A DNA stretch of 64,000 bases. Source: an uncultured Pseudomonadota bacterium (GTDB taxonomy: Bacteria; Pseudomonadota; Gammaproteobacteria; CAJXQU01). Shown piece after piece: positions 51,737 to 61,291 of the stretch. Position 1 is the stretch's first letter, and every line of letters starts with the position of its first letter. The translations under genes and the position numbers were made by a program. Under the pieces are notes generated by a model, which did no database searches, was not told the origin of the DNA, and was given only the letters and a program-made list of their open reading frames with translations. Location: NCBI GenBank assembly GCA_913058255.1, contig CAJXQU010000005.1, forward strand, positions 62,001 to 126,000, in the 5' to 3' direction.

Positions 51737-52492
51737 ATGGCAGATTCTGATCTGATTTACGGTATACACGCAGTACAACATGCTTTGCGTAACTTCCCTG
51801 AGCGAGTATTGGAGGTATGGTTGCATATCGATAACAAGGGGCACAAAGGGGGTGGTGGCAAGCTTATTGAAATTCAAACATTAGCTGAATCATTGGGTAT
51901 TTCATATCAGTTGGTTCCGCGTAAGTCATTGGATAAGATGAGTAATGATGAGCGTCATCAAGGTGTGGTGTTACGCCAGCGCCAAGCTAAACCTAAAGAT
52001 GAATCTGATCTGCTCGATATCGTTAAAAACTCAAATGGTGTTTTATTATTGATTTTGGATGGTGTACAAGATCCCCATAATTTGGGGGCTTGTTTGCGTA
52101 CAGCCGATGCAGCGGGTGCTGATGCTGTTGTCATTCCTGCTAGTCGTGGCGTTAGTATGACGCCAACCGTTCGCAAGGTTGCTAGTGGCGCAGCCGATTC
52201 GGTTCCGCTTATTGAAGTACGAAATCTCGCGCGGACATTAAAAGAAATTCAAGATGAAGGTGTTTGGTTGATCGGCACCAGTGATCAAGCAACGCAAACG
52301 ATTTATGATCAAGATCTAAAAGGTTCGATAGGTTTGGTGATGGGATCAGAAGACAAAGGTATTCGTCGACTGACAACAGAATATTGTGATCACCTAGTAC
52401 AAATTCCTATGGCTGGTGTCGTTGAGAGTTTGAATGTCTCGGTGGCCTCTGGCGTGTGTTTATATGAAGCTGTGCGTCAACGTCTAAAATGA
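51737..52492 (+). CDS. rlmB: 23S rRNA (guanosine(2251)-2'-O)-methyltransferase
   Basis: RlmB methylates G2251 of 23S rRNA. The 251-residue product has an N-terminal RNA-binding domain (DLIYGIHAVQHALRNFPERV) and a SPOUT knot domain with LDGVQDPHNLGACLRTADAAGAD, GSEDKGIRRL and IPMAGVVESLNVSVASGV. Followed with a 4-base overlap by the gamma-glutamylcyclotransferase-like gene. Confidence 0.96.
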   Translation: MADSDLIYGIHAVQHALRNFPERVLEVWLHIDNKGHKGGGGKLIEIQTLAESLGISYQLVPRKSLDKMSNDERHQGVVLRQRQAKPKDESDLLDIVKNSNGVLLLILDGVQDPHNLGACLRTADAAGADAVVIPASRGVSMTPTVRKVASGAADSVPLIEVRNLARTLKEIQDEGVWLIGTSDQATQTIYDQDLKGSIGLVMGSEDKGIRRLTTEYCDHLVQIPMAGVVESLNVSVASGVCLYEAVRQRLK

Positions 52493-52998
52493 CATTAAAA
52501 TATTTTGCCTATGGATCGAATATGCTGCATTACCGCCTTTGGCAGCGGGTTCCATCTTGTCGTGTTTTAGATTGCGTTTCTGTTCGAGGTTATTCACTTA
52601 ATTATTTTATTCGTGGCATCGATAATTCGGGCAAGTGTAATATTATTGAAACAGGTCAAGATATCGATTGTGTGCATGGCGTAGTGTTTGAGATGGCCAA
52701 GTCAGATCTCCATCGACTGGATGCTGCAGAAGGCGAAAGTTATGAAAAATCCGAGATCGTATTGCAGGGTGAAGTCGAACAACATCGAGCATTTGTTTAT
52801 ATCGGTAGAGAAGCTTATATAGACACAGATTTAAAACCGTTTGATTGGTATAAAGCTATTGTGGTTGAAGGGGCACGATCACATAATTTACCCGATGAAT
52901 ATATACTCAATTTGAACGCTGTCGTTGCAAAGAAAGATAGTGATCAAGAGCGGTCTAAAAATAATTTTAAAATCATAGAATCAATCGTGCCTGAGTAA
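52489..52998 (+). CDS. Gamma-glutamylcyclotransferase-like protein (AIG2/BtrG fold)
   Basis: A 169-residue protein of the gamma-glutamylcyclotransferase family with the substrate loop FAYGSNML (residues 5-12) and the probable catalytic Glu in LDAAEG. Members act on gamma-glutamyl amines or amino acids. The substrate cannot be specified. It overlaps rlmB by 4 bases and is followed by a gap that holds only a terminator. Confidence 0.82.
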   Translation: MTLKYFAYGSNMLHYRLWQRVPSCRVLDCVSVRGYSLNYFIRGIDNSGKCNIIETGQDIDCVHGVVFEMAKSDLHRLDAAEGESYEKSEIVLQGEVEQHRAFVYIGREAYIDTDLKPFDWYKAIVVEGARSHNLPDEYILNLNAVVAKKDSDQERSKNNFKIIESIVPE

Positions 52999-53227
52999 AT
53001 TTCTTGTGTTGAATAGAGTTACTTTGAAACTATTTTTCTTCATTTTAATAAGATTATTTTCTTTTAATAAATACTGCTATTGAAACTTAGTTATATAAGT
53101 AAACATTATTTGAAAAATTCAAACAACAAATTTTCTTAATATAAAGAGGCTGAGTTTCGATATTATTTAACTCACATCGGCATAAGTGCTGGCGGAGGTC
53201 TAAATTTTTTTTGACTTTTCTCAAAAC

Positions 53228-53256
53228 AAATAACGCCCTATAAAGGACGTTATTTT
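53228..53256. terminator. Terminator downstream of fdhA
   Basis: Arms AAATAACG and CGTTATTT plus an inner CC/GG, enclosing TATAAA with one mismatch pair. Read on the minus strand it follows the fdhA stop by about 30 bases. The 285-base gap before it is AT-rich with nothing else recognised. Confidence 0.65.
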
Positions 53257-53283
53257 AGGTCATTGTTAACTTAACGAGCCTGC

Positions 53284-56061
53284 TTAACTAACACGTTTAG
53301 CCAGCTTTCCACCTGATGAAACTCGGACGGCACAGAATTTGAATTCTGGTATTTTGCCGAATGGGTCGAGTGCGTCGGTGGTGAGTAAGTTTGCACTGGC
53401 TTCGTTGTAACAGAAAGCCATGAACACAGTACCCTTTTGGATACCTATGTCTGATCGTGCAAATGCCGTGATCTTGCCGCGACGAGACTCGATCGTCACT
53501 AACTCACCCGCGATACAGCCCATGGTTTCAAGATCTTCGGGGTGAATTGAAATGATCGGATCAGGTTCGATAGCATCGAGTATGCTGGCGTGTCTGGTCA
53601 TACTTCCTGTATGCCAATGTTCAAGCTGTCGACCGGTGATAAAGATGATAGGGAAATCTTTATCAGGCAGCTCATCTGCTTGTGTGTATGTGGCTGGAAC
53701 GAATAAACCTTTACCTGACTTCGTTGGGAACCCATCGGTAAAAATAATAGGTGTACCTGGATCACCTTCGTGTTCAAGAGGGTATGTCAGTGAGTCAACT
53801 TCATCCAAGCGTTCGTATGTCATACCGGCGATGCTATCCATGCAAAGACGCATTTCATTGAAGACATCCTTAGGTCCAGTGTATTGCCAGTCCAAGCCCA
53901 TGCGGTTTGCGATTTCTTGGATTAGCTCAAGATCTTGTCTTGCTTCCCCGGGTGGATTAATGACTTGTCGCCCCATTTGCACGCGACGATCAGTGTTTGA
54001 GAAGGTGCCGTCTTTTTCATAGAAAGCAGAGGCTGGCAGAATAACATCAGCGAAACCGGCTGTTTCTGTGAGGAATATATCTTGAACAACCATATGATCA
54101 AGCTTAGTAAATGCTGCTCGTGCATGGTTTTGATTCGGATCAGACATGGCAGGGTTTTCACCTTCAATGTACATACCTTTCACCCTGCCATCATAAGCGG
54201 CATGAACCATCTCTACTGTTGTCAGGCCGTTCTCATGATCTAACGTTGTATTCCAGAGTCTTTCAAACTTAGCTCTGATGACGGGATTAGACACGGGCTG
54301 ATAATCAGGATATAGCATTGGAATCAAGCCGACATCAGATGCACCTTGAACGTTATTCTGACCACGTAGAGGATGTAAGCCAGAGCCAGGACGACCGATT
54401 TGACCAGTCATCAATGCTAATGAGATCAGACAGCGGGAGTTATCCGTGCCGTGAATATGTTGAGAAATTCCCATGCCCCAAAGGATCATCGAACCTTTAG
54501 ACGTTGCGTAAAGACGAGCGACCACTTTCAGCTCTTCTGCATCAATGCCACAAATCGGCGCGACTTTCTCTGGTGAGTAGTCTTCAAGATGTGCCTTCAT
54601 CTTCCCGTAACCTTCAGTGTATTTTCCGATGTATTCATCGTTCTGAAGATCTTCAGCAATAATGGTATGCATGATGCTGTTCAGCATAGCAACGTCTGTA
54701 TCAGGGCGGAATTGCAGGTAATGGCTGGCGTAAGGCGCCATCGCATTTCTTCTCGGGTCCATCACGATCAACTTAGTGCCGTTTCTCGCTGCATTCTTAA
54801 TGAAAGAAGCACCGACTGGATGGTTAATAGCGGGGTTTGCTCCGATGACAATAACGACTTCGGCTAGTGCTACATCTTCAACAGGATTTGATACCGCACC
54901 AGAACCTAAACATTCTAAGAGTGCTGCGACTGATGATGCGTGGCAAAGACGTGTACAGTGATCAACATTATTGCTACGGAAACCGGTACGAACCAATTTT
55001 TGGAAGAGATAAGCCTCTTCATTACTACCTTTTGCAGAGCCTAAACCAGCAAGGGCTTTAGGACCGACTTCATCGCGGATCTTAACTAACCCAGCGGCGG
55101 CAAAGTCCAGAGCTTCTTCCCAAGTTGCTTCACGGAAAACCTTATCCAGATCAGCCGGATCAAGCAACTCAGTGGTTTTCTGAACACCTTCGCGGCGGAT
55201 CAATGGTTTCGTTAAACGAAGTGGGTTATGGATGTAGTCGAAGCCATAACGACCTTTCACACAGAGCCGACCTTTATTTGCGGGGCCTTCTTTGCGTCCT
55301 TCGGTATAAAGGATCTCGTTGTCTTTTACATGATATTTGATCAAGCAACCAACACCACAATAAGGGCAGGTTGAATCAACGGTTTTCTCAGTTTCAATCA
55401 GGCCAACGTCATTGGCTGGCATCAAAGCTCCTGTTGGGCATGCCTGAACACACTCACCGCAAGCTACGCAGCTACTTTCTGCCATAGGGTCATCAAGATC
55501 AAAGACAATCTTCGAGTGTGAGCCACGATTGGCATAACCGATAACATCATTACCTTGTTCTTCACGGCAAGCACGTACACAACGATTACATTGGATACAG
55601 GCATCAAGGTTAACAGCAATGGCTGGGTGTGAAATGTCGCAGGCAGGTTGGTGGCGTTGATCAAAACGAGGTTGGCTAACGTCTAATTTCTCAGCCCATT
55701 TATCCAGTTCAGATTGTTGAGTATAAGGCGACTTTTGTTGATCGGGCATGTCCGAGAGTAATAACTCCACGACCATTTTTTGTGATTTTAAAGCTCGCTC
55801 GCTTTCAGTGTTGATCTTCATACCTTCTGAGGGATAGCGACAGCAAGATGGGGCTAAAACACGTTCACCATCCACTTCAACAACACAGGCGCGACAATTA
55901 CCATCGGCACGCATACCTTCGGTATAACAAAGGTGAGGAATTTCTATGCCTTCACGTTTAGCGGCTTGAAAAATGGTTTCATCTTCATAAGCCTCGACAC
56001 TTTTTCCATTCAGGTCAAAAGCAATTTTTTTGATATTTAAATCGTCAGGATTAGCGGCCAT
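53284..56061 (-). CDS. fdhA: NAD-linked formate dehydrogenase, large (Mo/W) subunit
   Basis: FdhA oxidises formate to CO2 at a bis-pterin molybdenum or tungsten site. The 925-residue product has an N-terminal plant-ferredoxin-like 2Fe-2S domain (CYTEGMRADGNCRAC), then 4Fe-4S cysteines (CIQCNRCVRAC, CVACGECVQACPTG and CPYCGVGC). The catalytic domain has RLCHASSVAAL, with Cys, not selenocysteine, as metal ligand. The end of the protein carries the pterin-binding domain. It begins 4 bases after fdhB. The two-subunit organisation resembles formate dehydrogenase FDH1 of Methylobacterium. In a methylotroph it would be the last step of C1 oxidation. FdhD/FdhC helpers are not in the window. Confidence 0.94.
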   Translation of the reverse strand: MAANPDDLNIKKIAFDLNGKSVEAYEDETIFQAAKREGIEIPHLCYTEGMRADGNCRACVVEVDGERVLAPSCCRYPSEGMKINTESERALKSQKMVVELLLSDMPDQQKSPYTQQSELDKWAEKLDVSQPRFDQRHQPACDISHPAIAVNLDACIQCNRCVRACREEQGNDVIGYANRGSHSKIVFDLDDPMAESSCVACGECVQACPTGALMPANDVGLIETEKTVDSTCPYCGVGCLIKYHVKDNEILYTEGRKEGPANKGRLCVKGRYGFDYIHNPLRLTKPLIRREGVQKTTELLDPADLDKVFREATWEEALDFAAAGLVKIRDEVGPKALAGLGSAKGSNEEAYLFQKLVRTGFRSNNVDHCTRLCHASSVAALLECLGSGAVSNPVEDVALAEVVIVIGANPAINHPVGASFIKNAARNGTKLIVMDPRRNAMAPYASHYLQFRPDTDVAMLNSIMHTIIAEDLQNDEYIGKYTEGYGKMKAHLEDYSPEKVAPICGIDAEELKVVARLYATSKGSMILWGMGISQHIHGTDNSRCLISLALMTGQIGRPGSGLHPLRGQNNVQGASDVGLIPMLYPDYQPVSNPVIRAKFERLWNTTLDHENGLTTVEMVHAAYDGRVKGMYIEGENPAMSDPNQNHARAAFTKLDHMVVQDIFLTETAGFADVILPASAFYEKDGTFSNTDRRVQMGRQVINPPGEARQDLELIQEIANRMGLDWQYTGPKDVFNEMRLCMDSIAGMTYERLDEVDSLTYPLEHEGDPGTPIIFTDGFPTKSGKGLFVPATYTQADELPDKDFPIIFITGRQLEHWHTGSMTRHASILDAIEPDPIISIHPEDLETMGCIAGELVTIESRRGKITAFARSDIGIQKGTVFMAFCYNEASANLLTTDALDPFGKIPEFKFCAVRVSSGGKLAKRVS

Positions 56062-56065
56062 TTGA

Positions 56066-57766
56066 TTATCCTCGCTTGAATTCTTCAGGGAAGTATTTCA
56101 CTGCACAACGGAGTGGGTTAGGCGCTGCCTGTCCCAAACCACAAATGGAAGCATCGACCATAACGCTAGCCAGCTCCTCGAGCAGATCAGTGTCCCAATC
56201 ATCTTCTTTCATCATCTCGGCAGCTTTTACTGTGCCGACTCGACAAGGAGTGCATTGGCCACAAGATTCTTCTTCAAAGAATTGCATGGCATTTAAGGCG
56301 AGATGTTTTGCGCTGTCTTGATCAGAAAAGATCATGACTGCAGCAGAACCGATAAAGCAGCCATACTCATTCAGGGTATCAAAATCTAAGGGGATATCTC
56401 CCATGCTTGCAGGTAGTATTCCGCCAGATGCACCACCCGGAAAATATCCGTAGAATTCATGTCCATCGATCATGCCTTCGCAGTATTCTTCGATCAGCTC
56501 AGTGATCGTGATCCCCGCGGGAGCAAGATGAACGCCCGGTTTGTTGACGCGACCACTGACTGAAAATGAACGTAAGCCTTTCCGACCATTGCGGCCATGT
56601 GAGGTAAACCAGTCAGGGCCTTTTTCGATGATCTCCCGCACCCAAAATAGGGTTTCCATATTGTGTTCAAGCGTCGGGCGACCGAACAAACCAACTTCTG
56701 CGACAAAAGGAGGACGCAGACGCGGCATGCCTCGTTTGCCTTCAATGGACTCGATCATCGCAGATTCTTCTCCACAAATATAAGCACCAGCACCACGTCG
56801 TAAATGCAGTGTTGGTAGTGGATGATCAAACGGGGGGGTAGATTGTAGGTGTTGTAATTCTTGGGTCAGAATTTTGCGCACACCGGCATATTCATCACGA
56901 AGGTAAATATAAATATCCTCAATGCCGACAGCCCATGCGGCTATCAACATACCTTCTAGAAAACGATGTGGGTCTTGTTCTAAATAGTGACGATCTTTAA
57001 ATGTGCCAGGCTCGCCTTCATCGATATTGACGGCCATTAAACGTGGGCCTTCAAAGCCACTCACAATTTTCCATTTTAGACCTGCGGGAAAACCTGCGCC
57101 GCCCAAGCCACGTAAACCTGAGTCTTCCATGGTCTTTTTGATATCATCTACTTTTCGCGTAGCGTTGTAACATTCTTCCAGCAATTTATAGCCGCCTTGA
57201 TTGCAATAGTCACCATAAGCTAAATAGTTAGTGACAGTAGGTTCGATTGCATTCTTACTAATCGCTTCAGTGATAAGCTCAGTGCTGGCGTGATCAATCG
57301 CATTTTGCCCAACTACAGCAACAGGAGCGCGATCACAACGGCCCACACAAGACACCGGTTGGATCCGAACTGAGTCGTCCATCCCCGACTTTAAAGCGTT
57401 GATAATTTCACCGGAGCCGGCTAAATAACACGACACTGATTCACAGACACGGACCGTTAGTGGAGGCGGGGGAACTTCATTCTCTTTGATCACATCGAAG
57501 TGGTGATAAAAAGTGGCCACCTCGTAAACTTCTGCGGTGGAGATATTCATTTCATGCGCTAGTGCAACAAGGTGCTTAGCAGAAATAAAATGGTATTCGT
57601 CTTGAATCTTATGTAGGTGCTCAATCAACAGATCTTTTTGTCGAGGCTGGTCAGCTAATAACTGACGAACGTCTTCCAGAGCAACAAGGTCTACAACTCG
57701 CCCCTTACCACCTTGACGTTTTTTCTTGATCCGGCTTATATTAACGGTAGCTTCATTTGCAACCAC
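56066..57766 (-). CDS. fdhB: NAD-linked formate dehydrogenase, FdhB (fused NuoE-NuoF-like) subunit
   Basis: A 566-residue fusion: residues about 15-190 are NuoE-like with 2Fe-2S ligands CESVSCYL...C and CVGRC; residues about 200-560 are NuoF-like with FMN/NAD motifs (GLRGLGGAGFPAGLKW, GAGAYICGEESAMIES) and a 4Fe-4S motif SCGQCTPCRVG. It passes electrons from FdhA to NAD+. The product starts with MVANEATVNIS. First gene of fdhB-fdhA, divergent from the LysR regulator, with a perfect palindrome between them. Confidence 0.94.
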   Translation of the reverse strand: MVANEATVNISRIKKKRQGGKGRVVDLVALEDVRQLLADQPRQKDLLIEHLHKIQDEYHFISAKHLVALAHEMNISTAEVYEVATFYHHFDVIKENEVPPPPLTVRVCESVSCYLAGSGEIINALKSGMDDSVRIQPVSCVGRCDRAPVAVVGQNAIDHASTELITEAISKNAIEPTVTNYLAYGDYCNQGGYKLLEECYNATRKVDDIKKTMEDSGLRGLGGAGFPAGLKWKIVSGFEGPRLMAVNIDEGEPGTFKDRHYLEQDPHRFLEGMLIAAWAVGIEDIYIYLRDEYAGVRKILTQELQHLQSTPPFDHPLPTLHLRRGAGAYICGEESAMIESIEGKRGMPRLRPPFVAEVGLFGRPTLEHNMETLFWVREIIEKGPDWFTSHGRNGRKGLRSFSVSGRVNKPGVHLAPAGITITELIEEYCEGMIDGHEFYGYFPGGASGGILPASMGDIPLDFDTLNEYGCFIGSAAVMIFSDQDSAKHLALNAMQFFEEESCGQCTPCRVGTVKAAEMMKEDDWDTDLLEELASVMVDASICGLGQAAPNPLRCAVKYFPEEFKRG

Positions 57767-58185
57767 GAGAACTCTCCTCTAATTGTTATTGTTTCTAGCT
57801 AAGATCTGAAGGTAGAAGCCATGCGCAAAAAGAAAGCGTATAAATACCACCACAATTACTGATGAATATTACTTAGCACTGTTATACTATTCCAATCACT
57901 ATTTTCAACAGTTCCATCATAAAAAATGATAGAAGAACCTTGATCTGTTTCTTCGAGTTGATTGCGGGATAAAAACTGTATGAACTAAGTTTAGTTCATG
58001 TGATTTAGATGGTTAGGAGATCTTTGTTGAAAGTTTAATGGTCTTTCTAATATTTATTAATGTCATTTCTTAAGCAAGACTGATTGGTTTGGGACAGTCT
58101 TCAATACAATGTTGTGCTTATCGAAATTGGTCCCATTCTAAAGAAACAAACGGATGAGTTGTTAGTCTAAAACCATGGGTGAATT
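57767..58185. other. Regulatory gap between fdhB and the LysR gene
   Basis: 419 AT-rich bases without a gene. It holds the palindrome at 57980-57999 and a small ATCAT/ATGAT hairpin near 57915. I see no clear sigma-70 promoter; both divergent promoters must lie here. Confidence 0.6.
57980..57999. promoter_or_regulatory. Perfect palindrome between fdhB and the LysR gene
   Basis: ATGAACTAA and TTAGTTCAT, 9-bp arms with a 2-base spacer, in the divergent promoter region 213 bases upstream of fdhB and 187 before the regulator gene. It is a good candidate operator. Confidence 0.55.
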
Positions 58186-59097
58186 GTGAAGAATATCAAT
58201 CCAAATCAATTGCTTACATTTGCTGTTGTGGCACGAATGAAAAGTGTTACGAGGGCGGCTGAATTCCTGCATTTAGGTCAACCTGCTGTTTCCGGCCAGT
58301 TAAAGCTACTACAAGAGTGTGTTGGTGAGCCACTCTATCACCGCAAAGGTCATCAAATAGAGCTAACGGCAGTCGGCAAAGCTTTATTTGAGTATGCGGA
58401 AAAACTCGAACATGCTTTGCACTTATCAGATGAATATATTCGGCGCTTGCAGGCGCTAGATACCGGTGAACTTCGGATCGGCAGCACAACAACGATCGCT
58501 AGCTATTATCTTCCCAAATATCTTGTTTTATCACAAACTAACTATCCGGGTGTTCAGGTTTCGATGAATACTGGGAGTACGGTAGAAATTATTGATCGGC
58601 TCAGTGATCTTGATCTGGGCTTTATAGAAGGACCAATAGATGGAGAAAGTCTACCGATTGATTTTGATCTAATACCGTGGCGAGAAGACGAAATTGTACT
58701 TGTCGTGCGAGAAGATCATGAGTTGGTTAGCAAATTCCCGTATGGCGTACCATTGAGTGTTTTCAATGATTATCAGGTTATTTGGCGTGAACCTGATTCT
58801 GGAGCAAGACAATTAGTCGAACATGCACTGGCTGAAGCTGGAATAGAGACCTCAATTAAGATCGAAGTTATGGGGGTTGCCGGTGTCATGGGTTCTGTGC
58901 GAGCGGGCTTAGGTATTAGCTTTGCTTCACTACAAGCGCTCAAACATGCCAGCGCAGATCTCGTACCATTAAGGATAAAGCCTCGAGAAGGGTTGAAATG
59001 GTATTTGAACCTTATAGCACCGAAAAAAGGCTTGCGTTCAAGGGCGGTCGATGCTTTTTTAGAGCTATGTATGGAAGAAGGAAAAAATAACCATTAA
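58186..59097 (+). CDS. LysR-family regulator divergent from fdhBA
   Basis: A 303-residue LysR-type regulator with an N-terminal winged helix (LTFAVVARMKSVTRAAEFLHLGQPAVSGQLKLLQ) and a periplasmic-binding-like effector domain. It starts with GTG at 58186 (an ATG alternative is not near). Its divergence from the formate dehydrogenase genes and the palindrome between them suggest that it controls fdhBA, as LysR proteins often regulate a divergent operon. The effector is unknown; a C1 compound is conjecture. Confidence 0.87.
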   Translation: MKNINPNQLLTFAVVARMKSVTRAAEFLHLGQPAVSGQLKLLQECVGEPLYHRKGHQIELTAVGKALFEYAEKLEHALHLSDEYIRRLQALDTGELRIGSTTTIASYYLPKYLVLSQTNYPGVQVSMNTGSTVEIIDRLSDLDLGFIEGPIDGESLPIDFDLIPWREDEIVLVVREDHELVSKFPYGVPLSVFNDYQVIWREPDSGARQLVEHALAEAGIETSIKIEVMGVAGVMGSVRAGLGISFASLQALKHASADLVPLRIKPREGLKWYLNLIAPKKGLRSRAVDAFLELCMEEGKNNH

Positions 59098-59235
59098 CAT
59101 TTATTTTATGGTGAAATTCACGTGAATAGCATAAATATAATTAATAACTATTGTAAAACAGTAGATTATAGAGTTATTATGATAAATAACACGAAGGATT
59201 GGTTTTGAATACAGAAGGAATGTTACTTATAAAAA

Positions 59236-60378
59236 ATGCTAGCCGTGAAGCAAAATAATGACCAAAATGCTGAAGTAGCTGTAAATCAGTTACAGATCGA
59301 GGCAGGACATTTCGATCAGCTCGTCAAACAATATCCTGTATACAAGCGTTCGCTAAGTAAACATGCGATAGATTGTCGTCAAATCGCTGCAAATATTCAG
59401 AAAAAAATCAACAAACAAACACCTGAAATGTTTTCGACGTCTGTAAGGACAGCGAATGTTTTTCTTGCCGAAGGTAGACGATTACGACTAAAACTCAGAA
59501 TGAGTTTATTGCAACAGGAAGCTACCGGATTAGAGTTAGAAGCGAGTCGATGGCCAACGTTAGAAAGCGGTTTTAAATCGTTAGCGGAAGAATGTCGTCA
59601 ACTGATTAGCACCTGTAAAGACAGTATTTCTAGCGGATCATCCTCAGCGATTGAAGAATCTTTAATCAAGGCAACTGCACTCAATGAAAAGAGCATAAGT
59701 TTACGTCGGCAACAGCAGTTTGAGCGACGGCAAGATGTGACGGCAAGACTGGCAGAAAAAATCGAACAACTGAAAGAACAAGCAGAGCAGTTACAGCAAA
59801 AGGTTCAAGCCGACCCAGAACTCAAAAACAAATACACCGATCTTTCTCAGCATTGTCTTGAGGCTGCGAAACAACTTCAGCAGAAAGCAGAGCAAGCTTC
59901 AATCAACCAGATCGAAAAAGCCATTGCAGCGACAGCACATTTTCTTGCAAGGTTAGAAATTAGTCAGGTTAAAGCAGAACTTTCTGAGCAACCTTTTGAT
60001 CAGGAAGCGACGCTAGATCAAGAAGAAAATAAAGTTACTTCTATCAGAGAGTTTACGGCCTCAGAAATAGAGGGCGTTGAAGATGAAGATTTTCAAGAAG
60101 AAGAGTTTTATGCTAATTCGGCCTCAGCAGCGATCCCAGGTTTACAAGAAAAGTACGAACACCAGCAAGAAAGAGAAACGAATGTAAAACGCCGAGCTGG
60201 TTTTTTTAAATCCATCACTATTGGTTTTATTGCTCTAATGAGCGGTGTTTTGCATAAGATGCTTAAATTAATGGAACGAGTATTTATGTTGGTAGTCGTT
60301 GCACTTGTGATTGTTGTATTTGTCTTTGTTTTGACTTATCTATCTGGTTCTGGTTTTAGTAGTATTGGCTTGTTGTAA
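59236..60378 (+). CDS. Coiled-coil protein with C-terminal membrane anchor
   Basis: A 380-residue protein, not recognised. It has no signal peptide. Residues about 15-230 are predicted as long amphipathic helices rich in Gln, Glu, Lys and Leu (LAEKIEQLKEQAEQLQQKVQ, AAKQLQQKAEQASI), followed by an acidic stretch (IEGVEDEDFQEEEF). The C terminus has two hydrophobic segments (FFKSITIGFIALMSGVLH and VFMLVVVALVIVVFVFVLTYL), so most of the protein faces the cytoplasm. The site before ATG is poor. Its position next to Sel1 and kinase genes suggests a shared role. Confidence 0.6.
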   Translation: MLAVKQNNDQNAEVAVNQLQIEAGHFDQLVKQYPVYKRSLSKHAIDCRQIAANIQKKINKQTPEMFSTSVRTANVFLAEGRRLRLKLRMSLLQQEATGLELEASRWPTLESGFKSLAEECRQLISTCKDSISSGSSSAIEESLIKATALNEKSISLRRQQQFERRQDVTARLAEKIEQLKEQAEQLQQKVQADPELKNKYTDLSQHCLEAAKQLQQKAEQASINQIEKAIAATAHFLARLEISQVKAELSEQPFDQEATLDQEENKVTSIREFTASEIEGVEDEDFQEEEFYANSASAAIPGLQEKYEHQQERETNVKRRAGFFKSITIGFIALMSGVLHKMLKLMERVFMLVVVALVIVVFVFVLTYLSGSGFSSIGLL

Positions 60379-60490
60379 ACGCAGCAAGCCTTTAGCAGAA
60401 CCATTGTCTTTGGTTTTAAAGTATTAATATTAGATTTAACTTGAACCTAAATATTGCTTATCGTATCAGTGATCAAGTCGTTATAAGGTT

Positions 60491-61204
60491 TTAGTGTGTT
60501 GAACTCGTCATTCGGCTATAAATTTTCTTCGCTAGGGCTTCACCTTCTTTGACTTCTTCTGGTGTCATTTTTGTAACTAATACTTGTTGGCTTTGTTCAG
60601 CTTGTTCATTTCCAGAAAGTGCTGCTATCGAGTACCAAGCAAAAGCTAATTCATTATCTTGTCTGACGCCTATGCCTTCGTTATAAAAATTACCGAGGTT
60701 GGTTTGTGCTTCTGAGATGCCGTGTTTGGCAGCTTGTTTCATCCATTTAACGGCTTTGAGCATATCTTTTTTAACATACTCACCTTGCTGGTAGGCAACA
60801 GCTAGATAAAATTGTGCACCTGCGATACCTTGATCAGCAGCTTTGATAAACCAATTTATCGCAGCGGCGGGATCTTTTTTTGTACCGAATCCCTCGTTGA
60901 AGGCTAAGCCTGTTTTAAACTGAGCTTTGGCGTGGCCTTGCTCGGCGCTGGCTATAAACCATTTGAGAGCTTTCTCTGTATCTGGCTCGGCGCCTTGGCC
61001 GCCAGCATACATATTCGCTAAGTAATATTGTGCGATAGGGTCATCGTCTGATAATGCACTAAAGGCGTCAAACGCTGCTCGATAATCCTGGCTTTTGTAG
61101 AGTTCTATAGCGGCAGTTGTAGCATCGCTAGGTTCTTCAGCGACGGCGAGTAAGGTTGGCTGACCTATGAACAATAATAGAGCGATAAGAAATTTTGCAG
61201 GCAT
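60491..61204 (-). CDS. Sel1-repeat protein, exported
   Basis: A 237-residue protein with a signal peptide (FLIALLLFIGQPTLLAVAEE) and about five Sel1-type repeats (AQYYLANMYAGGQG, AQFKTGLAFNEGFG, AQFYLAVAYQQGEY, AQTNLGNFYNEGIG). Such proteins are usually adaptor scaffolds in the periplasm. Followed 87 bases upstream, on the same strand, by a second Sel1 gene. Convergent with the coiled-coil gene. Confidence 0.85.
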   Translation of the reverse strand: MPAKFLIALLLFIGQPTLLAVAEEPSDATTAAIELYKSQDYRAAFDAFSALSDDDPIAQYYLANMYAGGQGAEPDTEKALKWFIASAEQGHAKAQFKTGLAFNEGFGTKKDPAAAINWFIKAADQGIAGAQFYLAVAYQQGEYVKKDMLKAVKWMKQAAKHGISEAQTNLGNFYNEGIGVRQDNELAFAWYSIAALSGNEQAEQSQQVLVTKMTPEEVKEGEALAKKIYSRMTSSTH

Positions 61205-61291
61205 TTTAATTATTTAACCTTCTGATAAATTATAATCGTTATACCTTATCAGATCTTTGATTAATGATTCATTAATTGGACTGTAGATGGC

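Noticed and set aside
53284-56061. Selenocysteine formate dehydrogenase
   Set aside because: The catalytic position is encoded as Cys (RLCHASS); no in-frame TGA.
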